The notes under the pieces: model-generated
Database searches by the model: none
What the model was told of the DNA's origin: nothing
What the model saw: only the letters and a program-made list of their open reading frames with translations
NCBI GenBank assembly: GCA_964019425.1
Contig: OZ025833.1
Coordinates: 682,001-746,000 of the forward strand
DNA: 64,000 nt
Direction of reading: 5' to 3'
Origin: Flectonema sp. DT1601
Taxonomy: Eukaryota; Euglenozoa; Diplonemea; Diplonemida; Diplonemidae
In this document: positions 23,027 to 33,803 of the stretch, one piece after another
Layout of the letters: every line of letters begins with the position of its first letter
How positions within the stretch are numbered: position 1 is the first letter of the stretch
Translations under genes and position numbers: made by a program

Positions 23027-23260
23027 AACAACCAAATCCCTCCCCGACCATGTGAAATGTGTCGACTCCTTTTTTTAATTGGCGCCTAACCTAAAAGCCA
23101 TACTGAAAGGAGAAGGAAACAAAAAAAAAAAAAGAAAAATAAAAGAAAACAACCTCTGCTGTAGTCGGTTGTAACGTCCTATCAGAGAGAATGGGTTCAT
23201 AATGTTGATTGCCTTCACAAAGTTATAATCTTTATTACTTACAGTAATCACAATAATTTA

Positions 23261-23788
23261 ATGGAAACAGAATGGTTAGATTTAGAAGGAGTTAGTCTTA
23301 GAGCTGTCTCAATGAGAACCGATAGAAAGGTTCAGAAACACGTTCATAATACTGCTCTTCGACCCATTCAGAAGGTCAACAACACTAAAGAAGCTATGAA
23401 GAATGATTTATACAGAGAATACAACAGACAGAGAAGAAGGAGTTTAGAAAGACTGAGAAAGAGGAATGCTGTAGAACCTCAATACCCAACAGTAGGAAAT
23501 AATGATAGTTTGTATCCGGCAGCTATTCTACCTCCGCAGTCATCATCACCTGTTCGGTTGTCGAGAATGCCGTTGCAGGTTGCGGATTATCGAAGTAGTC
23601 GTGTGATGATACCGTCGATGTCATTTAATGGTGGTGACTCTTCTTCTCCTGTTTGGGATCACCAGGTTGGTATTCCTCAACAACAAACTCTAACACGTCA
23701 GGTCTCAACAGTTTCTGAATCTGATAAATTAATATCAGCTCATTCAATGGCAGCGTTACCTCCAGGATCACCTCCTTTGTTGTTTTGA
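23261..23788 (+). CDS. Hypothetical protein with basic helix (175 aa)
   Basis: Residues about 20-75 are basic and helical (YREYNRQRRRSLERLRKR). The rest is a Pro/Ser/Gln-rich disordered tail ending in PPGSPPLLF. No domain recognised. ACTTACAG at about 23244 is a plausible trans-acceptor just upstream. Codon usage and the uninterrupted frame support a real gene. Confidence 0.65.
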   Translation: METEWLDLEGVSLRAVSMRTDRKVQKHVHNTALRPIQKVNNTKEAMKNDLYREYNRQRRRSLERLRKRNAVEPQYPTVGNNDSLYPAAILPPQSSSPVRLSRMPLQVADYRSSRVMIPSMSFNGGDSSSPVWDHQVGIPQQQTLTRQVSTVSESDKLISAHSMAALPPGSPPLLF

Positions 23789-24294
23789 TAATAAAAAAAA
23801 AAAAGATCCGCTGCTATATTTTAACAGATGTTTAATCTTCAGTTTCTTTTTGTTTTTTCTTTCGTTTGTTTATTTTTCATCTTTGCGTGGTAATATTATT
23901 TTTATTTATATTTGCTGGAATGTTTTTTTTTTTTTTTCCCCCCCGTCTGATCTCACTGTGTATGAAGTAGCCTTCGTAGTGAGGGATACCGTATTCTTTT
24001 TACTACGAAAGTTAATACAAAAATATTATAACTACATAATAACACAGGCACTGTTCTGTTAAGGAATAATGTGATACGGATGTGGAGTTTCTTGTTTTGT
24101 TTAGTCTCAGGAATTGTTTTTATATTTGTAATCTATCTTGTCGGTCATCGTGTGTTGAATATGAAATCCTAGAAAAAAAGACCACTCAGTCTGTTGTTGT
24201 TTGCTGAAAGTGAGGGACCCTTCTTCGGATCAAACCGCAGAAGGAGGTCCTGATTATCTTTGTAGTGTTTTTGTGTTTTGCGAATTTTTGAGGT

Positions 24295-24332
<38 letters not shown>

Positions 24333-24838
24333 TATAAAAAATTTCCCAACATTTAAAAAAAAAAAAAAAAAAACTTCAACGTACCTTTTTTTTTCAATTA
24401 GTTTCTTCAAGAAATTAGGGCTTCTGTTCCCGTCTTGCGAAGGTTTTCTTTTTTTTTTTTTTTTTTTTTTTTTCCTCTCTCTCTCGGCCGGATTGGATAA
24501 TCGAAGCGCCACCGCCGTGGATCCCAAATTACTTTAATTTACCCTGCTGTGGTTGAATTTTTGTTCTTTTTCTTTATTATTGTCACTATCACCGAACACT
24601 ACAGTTTTGGTGTCATTTTTTTTTTTTTTGTTGTCTAAATTGTTGTATTTGAATAAGTGAGAAGTACTCTAATTAGGTTGTGGTTGTTCTTCTCTCTCTC
24701 AACAGGTGTAATGTGAATGGTCGGTTTTGTGGGTGAAAAGGTTTTGTTTTTGGATTTTAAAATAATTTTTACACATATTATTTTCACCATCACACTAGTA
24801 ACCATTTAGAAATGATAAAGTAGTGAATTCAGGTAGCT
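23789..24838. other. Spacer with very long T tracts
   Basis: No gene seen. T runs of about 33 and 23 nt near 24298-24330 and 24449-24471, with an A run between them. A GAATTCAG at about 24833 may be the acceptor of the next gene. Confidence 0.55.
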
Positions 24839-25671
24839 ATGCGAAGCCAATCGCGAAACTCATTGCGATGCCGATCGGTGTCCTGCAACAGCAACAGCAA
24901 CAGCAACAGCAGCAGATCAAGTTTTCGTTCTGCCAGTTCTCGCTGTAGTACTAACAGTGCGAGTAGGGCTCAGGTGGTGCAACATGAAGGTACTGTGGCG
25001 GCTGCTTTTAAGAAAGGAGAAGTTGATTTCTTAGTTAACCTTTTAGGACCAACTGAAGCATGTGTTGGATTCCTAAGACAAGGAATGGTTGAGGCTCAAC
25101 AGTTTATCGATCCTCAGATGAAATCTGTTCCGCCTGTGAAACTCGAAGAAGTTCGTGTTTGCGCCAGAAAGAACTTTCCAACACAAGTCAATCACGTAGT
25201 TCAAGTTTATCAAAGTCTTGAGAAACGTATTTCACTAAATGATTACTTTGATCACGAACCAACAGTCCAAACTCTAAATATTATGATTGACATCTGTGGT
25301 GGTGTCAGCGTACCAAAAGGTGATCTCGGAGTCGTACTATTATTCTCAGAGTGTTGTAGACGGCAACATGATAAATTCACTTTCGCAATGATTCAGCAAT
25401 ATGGAAGGACATCTGCAATGCTTGACGTACTTCATGCCAGGTCAGTGTGTTCTAAGGTATGTATTTATTATGTCTTTATATTTAATTTACTGAAATAGAA
25501 ACTTAACTAACTCTACAACAGGAATTCTTTACAAGTGAGTTAGAAAAGAAACAGATTACTCGATACTGTAGGAGATTCCTAAAGGAAAACACTGAAGAGA
25601 TTAGAATGGCTTGGGCAGAGAGAGCTCCTCACATGGATAAATCCGATAGCCCTTGTTGTATCGTACAGTAG
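24839..25671 (+). CDS. CaaX-terminated (predicted farnesylated) protein (255 aa)
   Basis: Exons 24839-25456 and 25522-25671. The intron is 65 nt, phase 0, GTATGT...CTACAACAG. The N-terminus (about 1-45) is Ser/Asn/Arg-rich, partly encoded by an AACAGC repeat. Residues about 50-200 form a compact helical domain (GEVDFLVNLLGPTEACVGFLRQG...) that I do not recognise. Exon 2 ends PCCIVQ-stop, a CaaX box (C-I-V-Q) with an adjacent Cys that could be palmitoylated. Gln at the last position favours farnesyltransferase. A membrane-attached role is inferred. Confidence 0.75.
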
Positions 25672-25981
25672 TGGATTGCAACAGGGTTATTGTTATCGGA
25701 AATTCATATTTTACATGAAAAAAGGTGAAAAATCCTGTTTGTTGTACATCGATCTGAATTGATCAAATTGTGGAATACACATATTAAATAGTATTCCTAT
25801 GAAAGCCTGACTTGGAAGGCAAAATGATTTCAGGATGACTATGTTGTTATTTTAAAAAAAAGTAAGAATCTGATTGGATCCTGTTTGGGACTTATTAATT
25901 ACTGGCCAAGGGGGTTTTTTTTTTTTTTTTTTTCCCGTCTAATTATTGTTTATTGTTTTATTATTACTGTTTTTTTTTCGA

Positions 25982-26012
<31 letters not shown>

Positions 26013-26699
26013 CAACAACAACAACAACAGCAAAAACCGTTTGCTTTTCAGCGATGGTACTGTGATCTGTCAATGCCTTGATTATTTTCCTTTTCTTTGT
26101 GTGGTGCTGTCTGTCTTAAGACCATACTAAGCAGTCTTCAGGAGGGGGTTGGCAGCGATTTGAATTCGCGCCTTGTTCTGATCTTTTGTTTCATCAAATT
26201 GAGGGTTTTCTTTTTATTCTATTTCCTTCTGACTTACACATCCTATTTACACTTAGTGGCTCATAGAGTATACCCTTTTTAATACCTGAATTCGATACCC
26301 TGCCTGGTGCAATTTCATTTTTTTTTTTTAAAATATTTTTTTATTTAATCTGTTCTTGTCTTAGAGTTGCTTAACTCACCCAACTATTTTTGTGTCATCG
26401 GAGTAGACCTATCGAGTTTTTTTGCAAAACAATCGATTTTTTTTGTCTCAACGTGTTATCAGGAAAATCAAAAAATAGTTTCTCTACTCCTCCTCTTCCC
26501 CTTTTTTTTTGCAACAATTGAAGGTTATTTTAATCAACGATTGCTGCTTTCCTTTTTAATAATAATTTTTGTATTATTGATGTGCTCGCTGTTCGGATAC
26601 ACATTTTTTTTTTTTTTTTTTTTTTGTACAATGGTCTTCAACCATCTATGTAAACGAATTATTTATGAACCGTTCTCTCCCAATGTAAAAGCTGTAACG

Positions 26700-27415
26700 G
26701 CTACAAGGCATGGGGCGTTCAACCTGTAGCACATAGGATTTCATCTATACCAACTGTTGGTCTTTTTTACATGGCAACCAAATTTGGCCGAATCTTAATT
26801 TAATTTTAGCTGTCAGAGTGAAGACTTCGGTCAGCAACCGGCTGTGGAATCGGACTCAACTCCTTGGCTTACCAAGTGCTCGGGAACATCTATGCCAGCA
26901 GACTGGTTGACGTAAAGAGCCAGTTTCAAGTTGCTTTATATTTAACAACAGTATCAAGTATCGACTGTCATCTTACCTGATCCTTTTGGTTTTCATTTCT
27001 TGCTGAGTGATATGGCTATGTGCTGCCCAAATCTTTTGTGGTACATTTCTAAAGCTTTTCAGTAAGCCCGCAGTACAATTATAATGCTTTGGACAACTGG
27101 GGGTGAACGATCCTCGGTACTGTTCCGGGGGTTTCTATTTTCTTTCGTGGAGTGCGGGCATATGGCTAAAGAACGATGTTTATGGAAGAAGATTTTTTAT
27201 TTTTTTCACCTTCCCCCCCACTCCCAGATCATTTCTCTTTTATTTTCTTTAGTTGTTTACAACCTGTTAGCCTCTGGGCAAGGTGGAGGCTGGAATTCCA
27301 GTCGATCACTTCCAGCCGATACTATGAAACTACAATCTTCGCGATTGGTTCCTTACTGATGCGGGCTACCCAAACCCCTCGTAGTCATCAGTTTGTATTT
27401 TGCTAACTGACTAAG
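26700..27415 (+). repeat. Dispersed repeat R1, longest copy
   Basis: The longest member of the family. The 5' part (26740-26960) matches 815-970. The 3' part (27140-27415) matches 32050-32315 and 50690-50757. The best-conserved segment is about 60 nt, beginning CTGATGCGGGCTACCCA and ending GTATTTTGCTAA, with CTGATG and CATCAG as inverted 6-mers. No long ORF, so this is a non-autonomous or decayed element. Confidence 0.75.
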
Positions 27416-28065
27416 TATCAAGTTACCTCCCCTCAGCATGTGCTCGAAAATTGTCGCATGTTGATAATTTCTTTTTTTTTTTAAAATCATAACGCTATCG
27501 GGACATGCAGAAAAACTCTAAATAAATGTCGATTGGAAGAAAGAAGTGATACAGCGATGTGTATGTACGAGGATAATTTTTTTTTTTTCTTTTTTTTTTT
27601 TTTTTGTTCTTTCTTTCGTTTCTTTTTTTTTTTCTCCCTTTTGGTGAAAAAAAAATAATAATAGTCATTTCATAATTAATATTCAGGTTTTTTTGTTTAT
27701 TTTATTTTATTTTAATTGTTCACTCTGTGAACTCTACATCTTCAACTTCTGTCAACAGTCGGACAAGAATGGTTAAGGGGAATGATCCGAACAAATGATC
27801 TTGAATCCCTATTTGTGTGTATGGATTGGGTCCTCTGTTGCTGTGAGTTACCCTCCTAGAGCACTCATAATATACTGCAACGTACTGTTCTTACGATTTA
27901 TTGATTTGATTTTATTATCGCTGGTTTAAGTTAAATATTGGTTTCTCACCCGTGAGATGTGATTGTTTAACGACGTGTGGGTGATCTGTGGGTGAGTTTA
28001 AAAAAATAAATTATTACTTAACTTGCTTTGATTTTGTAAAATTAAAACTTTCCAGCCGAAGACCT

Positions 28066-28105
28066 ATTAGCAAGAGTTACCCAGACCCCGGTGGTCATCA
28101 TTTCT
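28066..28105 (+). repeat. Diverged R1 core
   Basis: TTACCCAGACCCC followed by TGGTCATCA matches the R1 core with several differences. Only this short segment aligns. Confidence 0.4.
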
Positions 28106-28865
28106 GACTGCTTTCTTATTAATATGGCTGTACTATTTCAAGTGCTGTTTGATCTTTTTTTTTATCATCGTTTATGTTTACAAGAATCCTCCCTTGGCGA
28201 CAAGTTGGTCAGTCTTACACTGCCTGCTTCGTGAATATGATGGGTTTGAGTCGTCACTTATTTCTGGTCAACTGACGTCTCTTCTAGCCTGTGAGAGTCT
28301 CAGTTGTGGTACCGAATTACTGTTACTCATTCCTGGATTCAATTTGCTTTATGTCTAAATATTATTTGAAAAAAAAAAAAAAAAAAAAAAATAAATGAAT
28401 AAAAGACAGCGTTGGTTCACTGTGTCCTTTACCTGTCGCTCCTCCTCCCATTTTCGGTGCAAAATCTGTTTGTTATTTTGGTTAATTTTTTTTACTTCTG
28501 TAAAAAAAAAAAAGAAACGCTTGCATTATTATTTTTCTCCCCTCATCTAATTTTCCTTTTTTTTTCTCTCCTCCGTCCTCTCGCCGGCTATTCAAGGAGC
28601 TGAAGAGGAACTTCTTCCTCCTTTTTTTTATAAGTCGTTCTCCCGTTTCACTCAATTGCATTTTCCTGGTCCTTATTTTATAATTTTGATGAATTCTAAT
28701 TAAATATTAATATTTCTATTCCATTCATCAGTTCATCAGCTACAACACAAAGATGTGACGGTGAGCGTTGTGGCGATTGAAACCTTCTTCAATTACATAG
28801 GTGTTTTTATTATTATTATTATTTTTTTTTGAAGGGGAAAAAAAAAAAAAAAAAGAAGAAGAAGA

Positions 28866-29951
28866 ATGGAATCGAACATGTCAAGTGAAGACCCCTCGTT
28901 CTTCGACAGCCTGTTGACTGATGAGGTCACGAGAAGTAACGAAACAGGTTGCTCATCAGCAATGTTCAGCTCTGCTACTTCAGATGCCTCAATGGAAAGT
29001 AAAGCCATTCGCAAACAAAGACAAAAAGGAGAAAATGGAGAAACAATAGTGACGACTCCTTGGTACGCTGAAGGTGCCGTAAAAGAAGACATTAAATTAG
29101 CTTCAGAGATCGAAGCATTTGGAAGGCTACAAATGTTAACTCTTGTAGAACGGTCTGCAAGAACAAGTCTGAAAGACACTCTTCAAGAATTAACGAAACA
29201 AGTCTGGCCTGGTTGTATCGATCTTCTAACTTATGGTTCATTCGCAGTTGGGATTTCTGTCCCTCAGTCGCCTGTAGATGTTGTACTTCAGGGTGTTGAC
29301 CTTTCTCGTTTTAATGAGTTGATCACTTTGTGTAAGAATGACGGATTCACCGTCCTTACTGAAGTTTCACAAGGCGAACAAGCCTTCTTAAAAATCAAGA
29401 AAGAAAACATTATATTCTCACTGTGCATATCATCTGCTACTGATGTCTGTGGTCACTTATCAAAACATGTTGAAAAAGTAAAAAGGATCCTAAGAAACGC
29501 ACCTGCGACCATTCCAGTCTACGCTGTTCTACGAGCGGTGCTTCAACAAACTAATCACAATGATACTACTAGTGGAGGGTTACCATCGTATACACTGTTG
29601 TTAATGATTATTTTTATAACAAAAATATCGAACAAAGCAGCTGTAGACCCTGGGGTTCTACTTGTTGAGTTGTTTCACGTGTATGGAAGCTCACCACCTG
29701 GGTTAAAGATTGATCCGAAGAGTGGAAACTCAGAAGTAGTTAAAGGTGAACCTCTCTTTGTTTGTGACCTGGTAGACACTTCACACAACACTGCAGCTAA
29801 TTGCACGAGGTATATGCAAATAAGGTCTCAGTTCAGTCAGTGTGGTATGGCTCTTGAGAAATGGGCGTCATCAACTTGGAGAGGATATCGAGGAAGGACC
29901 CCTCTTTCATCAATTTTAGCATACGGAACGTTGTGGGAGAGGTGTGGATGA
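28866..29951 (+). CDS. TRF4-like nucleotidyltransferase, apparently catalytically dead (361 aa)
   Basis: The fold of non-canonical poly(A)/uridylyltransferases is recognisable: TYGSFAVGISVPQSPVDVVL (about 122-141) corresponds to the GS...SDID nucleotide-binding strand of TRF4/PAPD5. GGLPSYTLLLMIIF matches the GGIGSYSL helix, and PGVLLVELFHVYGS matches the GxLLxEFFxxYG segment. The first catalytic Asp is Pro136 (SPVD instead of SDID; Asp138 remains). The strand that should carry the third catalytic Asp reads IIFSLCISS with no acid. Two of three metal ligands therefore seem lost, suggesting a structural or regulatory pseudoenzyme. The N-terminal 70 residues are disordered. No intron. A GA-rich leader precedes the ATG. 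Confidence 0.8.
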   Translation: MESNMSSEDPSFFDSLLTDEVTRSNETGCSSAMFSSATSDASMESKAIRKQRQKGENGETIVTTPWYAEGAVKEDIKLASEIEAFGRLQMLTLVERSARTSLKDTLQELTKQVWPGCIDLLTYGSFAVGISVPQSPVDVVLQGVDLSRFNELITLCKNDGFTVLTEVSQGEQAFLKIKKENIIFSLCISSATDVCGHLSKHVEKVKRILRNAPATIPVYAVLRAVLQQTNHNDTTSGGLPSYTLLLMIIFITKISNKAAVDPGVLLVELFHVYGSSPPGLKIDPKSGNSEVVKGEPLFVCDLVDTSHNTAANCTRYMQIRSQFSQCGMALEKWASSTWRGYRGRTPLSSILAYGTLWERCG

Positions 29952-31632
29952 TGTCTTTGTTAAAAAAGACATCATAAGAAATAGGAAAAATAAAATAACA
30001 GACAGGAGCACAATTGTTCCTACTGGACTCCCTTGGCTGTGGATGTCGTTAGAGAATCTGTCGCTCGTCTTAGCGAGTGTAGAATCCGCGTATCTGTGAA
30101 GGTATTTCCTCTCGCCGTCCGATGCCACATCAAACATCAATTTATTTTCTTTTTCTTTTTTTTTTTTTTTTTCATAAATATTTTGAACAAAGCTACATGT
30201 TTCAAACGATTACTGCCACAACAATACAATTCCTTGTTTGTGAAGACTGTTCTTACCCTCCTGCCCTGATTGAAAAACTAGAATGTTTTCCACCTCTGAA
30301 AATCAATTTATTTTTTTATTTTTTTTAAATTACTGTCAATTGTGAGTTTTTGTTTTCACTTTGACAAAAAGAAAAGAAACAAAAAAAAAAAAAAAAAAAA
30401 AAAGAAGTGTTTGCCTTGTTTTTTTAAATTTCAATTTCTGTTGGCGATCAACAAAAAAAAAAAAATTGTTCCTCTGAATAGTTTTGCTTAGAAATTAAAG
30501 GAAATATTTTATTTTTTTATTTTTATTGCGTTTCGTTTATTATTTCACTTTGTTAAAATGATCTTTTTCTCTTTTCTCTTTTTTTTTTTTCTTAATCGTC
30601 CTGCGTGTTATTAGAAGTTTTAAAAAAAAAAAAAAGAAAAGAAAAAAAACTTCTTAAAATTTTCGTTCAGCTAACCGTGTCGTCAACAAGGACAAGAAAT
30701 ATGGGCTCTCTTTTTTTTGCTGTGATGACGTGTGTGATTTGAAAATATATGTTTTGGTTAGTTTTTTTCTATTCTCTCTTACTAATTTGTCATGAAACTC
30801 CCTTCCGACTCTCACAGAAGCAACTGTTTTGTAACGCATCCACGAACTCTAGAATCGATGACGTGAGCCACTTCTAATACTGGCTTCCTCGTAAAGACGT
30901 ATTAGTTCGGTTGTTCTGCTGTAATCCAGGTAGGTTTGTCTTTTTATTTGATAAAAGTAAATGATATTCCTTTCGAGTGCTTACCACCTGGTGCTCGATA
31001 ACTTGTGTGAACTCGTTAAATGTGTTTGGTGCTTGTAACAGATTCAATCTCGTTTTGGACATTCTATCATCATGTTTTCCTGAGTGTCTGGTTTCCCCCT
31101 CTCTTTTTCTTATCTCTCTCTCTTTTCTCTTCCCCAGACTTTGTTGTGAAAGAAAGAGATGCGCTCCCCTCCCCATCTTGCGTCTCTGCTGCATACAACA
31201 ACTCTGTGGTAAAGATCCCTTACCCTATTCAAAAATGAGTATTAGTTTACCCCCCAGTGGCTCTCTCGTCTTATCCCTTTCCTTGTTACTAAGACTCTGG
31301 ACGAATCATTCGCCTTGTTTTTGTTTGTTTGTCGTATTCTATGTTTTTAAAAAAAAAAAAAAAAAAAAAAAATTAATTTATTCATTTTACTCTATCTAAG
31401 CTTCTTACGGAAAAATTTTACACTTGCGGTGAAAAAAATCAGAAAAGTGCGGTATTTCACTCCTGGCCTGGGCCGTGAAGTTTTTTTATTTTATTTATCG
31501 AATTTAATTGTTCGCATTTTAGTTAGGCTGCGCCTGGGGATTTCGTGTTATCAAAAAGACTTGTCTGCACGCCAAAGACATTGTTCTGAATATCTGTGGT
31601 GTTGGATTACTGTGTCTAGGAAGTAGTACCCT

Positions 31633-31868
31633 CCACAGGCTCATCATAGAGGCCTGTGTGCATCGAAGCAGGCAAGGATGGACTCCCGGAGGTCTCGTAG
31701 ACCGCCGGGGTGTAAATTTTCCCATCGAAGCCTCCTGTCGTAAAGTAAAACGACGGTTTTTGATGCAAAATCAGATGCAGATTTTCGCTTGTGGTTTTTT
31801 ACTTACGTTTCCTTACTTCGCTCGGTAAAAACCCACCCACGCGTGAAAATCAAGCTATCTGATTTTCA
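31633..31868 (+). other. Cluster of six hairpins (possible structured RNA or element end)
   Basis: Consecutive inverted repeats: CACAGGC 31634-31640 with 31652-31658; a near-perfect 11-bp stem with a CGT triloop at 31685-31709; GTCGT 31737-31741 with 31750-31754; AAAATC 31767-31772 with 31780-31785; GTGGTTTTTTAC 31791-31802 with a near-complement at 31825-31836; TGAAAATCA 31844-31852 with TGATTTTCA 31860-31868. The block is GC-richer than its surroundings and is followed by a long T tract. It could be an ncRNA gene or a mobile-element terminus. Confidence 0.5.
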
Positions 31869-32049
31869 TTAAATCAATAGTTTTTTTTTTTTTTTTTTTT
31901 TTTTTTTTGGTCTGGTTTTTATTTTATTTTATTTTTATTTTTTTACAGTCTTTGATAGTCGTTATCGTTTGCGTTTTTTTTTTTTTTTTGTTAAAATTAC
32001 CCCACCTGGAGGTATGGTATGGTTAGGATGGTTTTGGGATATTACTCTC

Positions 32050-32330
32050 GAAAAACCTAATAGTTGGTTGACATTGGGCATATGGTCGTATTATAAAGAA
32101 AGCTGTATTTGGAGGAAAGAAGATTTTTTTATTTTTTTCACCTTCCCCCCACTCCCAGATCATTTCTCTAGTTGTTTACAACCGTGTTAGCCTCTGGGCA
32201 AGGTGGAGGCTGGAAGTCGATCACTTCCAGCCGATACTATGAAACTGCAATCTTCGCTACTGATGCGGGCTACCCAGACCCCTCGTAGTCATCAGTTTGT
32301 ATTTTGCTAACTGACTAACATTGCAATGGT
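32050..32330 (+). repeat. Dispersed repeat R1, second copy
   Basis: Matches 27140-27415 in order (GGGCATATGG, the TTTTTTCACCTTCCCCC tract, GTTAGCCTCTGGGCAAGGTGG, the 60-nt core) with small indels. The junction segment AACTAACATTGCAATGG at its end recurs at about 32725-32741. Confidence 0.75.
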
Positions 32331-32781
32331 TCATCAAATCTGGCGGTGCCCCGAGACTCGGACACCTCTATAGAGTACTGTCTGAGCATGAGTGGAACCT
32401 TTTTATTTCATCCCCCCACTCATTTTGTTGGTATTCCGCGTTCACGACCAAGGTATATTTATATAAGGGGACTGTGTTAAATGGTAAAAGAAATAACCAT
32501 GTTGATGTGGTCCCTTGGCTGAGAAGGGCAAACGTGATGAGTAGGACAGGCCTGACACCGCAGTGTCCCCCTTGCTTTCTTCGCTGAAGAGGGCTGGGTA
32601 ACGGGAATGGTCCGAAGAAAGATTGTTTTTAATCTTAGCCCGAAACCAACTTGTTTGTTGTCCTACGAATTTTTTGCCTTTTTTTTTTTTTTTTTTTTGA
32701 TTGACTTGATAATTATGAATACCAACTAACATTGCAATGGTTCATCTAATCCTTAACAAATGTGTTAAATGATCGGGTTTT

Positions 32782-32819
<38 letters not shown>

Positions 32820-32918
32820 GTTAAGTGTGATATAATTTCTGTCAACAATCAGACAAAAGAAGAAACCTGAGAAAGGACATATTGTGTTCATAGACTCCAT
32901 CAGTGAAATAAATACCAC

Positions 32919-32978
32919 AACAGTCTTAACAAGATTAGGTCTGCTGACGTTACTAACCTAATGTTAGTTTGATGAATC
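32919..32978 (+). repeat. Dispersed repeat R2, copy 2
   Basis: The second copy of the segment at 282-346, lacking an 11-nt insertion. Confidence 0.7.
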
Positions 32979-33455
32979 GAAAATCATCTGTGCCTATAAA
33001 AAAAACGATTAATGGCTGTGGTAAACTCTGTATTCCACGATGTTAAGTGGAACAGCAGTCTTTTTCCTTATAAAAGTTCTTCTTCTTCTTCTTCTTCTCC
33101 TTTTTATATCTTTGATTTACTTATCATAATCTGTTGATTAATTACGAAATAATGTAATCAACACCAACGGGGAAGTATGGTCAGAAAAGAAAGGATTTAT
33201 TATTATTTTTTCTTGTTCATCCTTTGATTTTCTTAACAACCACCACTGTTAGTTGTGTTGAGCAAAAATGCAAACGTTTTTTTTGTGTGTCGGAAAGCAA
33301 TGTATTTTTCTGTTCTGCTTGTGTGTTTTTTTTCAATAAACTTCTTGTGAGAAGAAATAGACTTTTTAATTTTAGTCCCTTATGCCTTTCAACTTCGAGT
33401 AAGGGAAAACAAAAAAAAGAGGAAAACAAAAATATCCTGATGGCTAACCAAGATA

Positions 33456-33499
33456 ATTTTTATTTTTATTTTTATTTTTATTTTTATTTATTTTTTTTT
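33456..33499 (+). repeat. (TTTTTA)n microsatellite
   Basis: About six TTTTTA units ending in a T run, in the spacer before the unidentified two-exon gene. Confidence 0.85.
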
Positions 33500-33803
33500 G
33501 GATACAATATTTGTGGGAGTCTGTTGGTTGGGCAATGAGGTACGATCTTCTCCCAAAAAAAAAAAAAAAAAAAAACATACAGTTTTAAATTTTTTTGCAT
33601 TGAGTTGAGGGTGAGTCTTTCTACCCCTCTCGACCACAATGAGCGTGATTTACCATTCGTATTATTCTTGCGAGAAAAAAAAAAAAAAAGAAAATAATAA
33701 ACACATTGGTGAGTCTATTTCGTACATGCTTCGATTTTTGAAAAGAAAATTTTAATTAAATCTCTTTTTTCCCAAAAGGAGAAAAGCTACAGCAAGAACA
33801 AAT

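Larger units (their letters stand above)
25672..28865. other. Repeat-rich gene-free region
   Basis: 3.2 kb with no supported gene. It includes T/A runs at 25915-26010, the longest R1 repeat copy (about 26700-27415), a diverged R1 core at about 28066-28105, and stretches near 26150 and 28200-28250 that resemble Pol III A and B boxes. Just before the next gene (28753) there is a start-stop ATGTGA. Confidence 0.55.
29952..33803. other. Repeat- and hairpin-rich gene-free region
   Basis: 3.85 kb without a supported gene. It includes a hairpin cluster at 31633-31868, an R1 copy at 32050-32330, an R2 copy at 32919-32978, a (TTTTTA)n run at about 33456-33499 and many A/T homopolymers. The likely acceptor for the next gene is CCCAAAAG near 33778. 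Confidence 0.55.
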
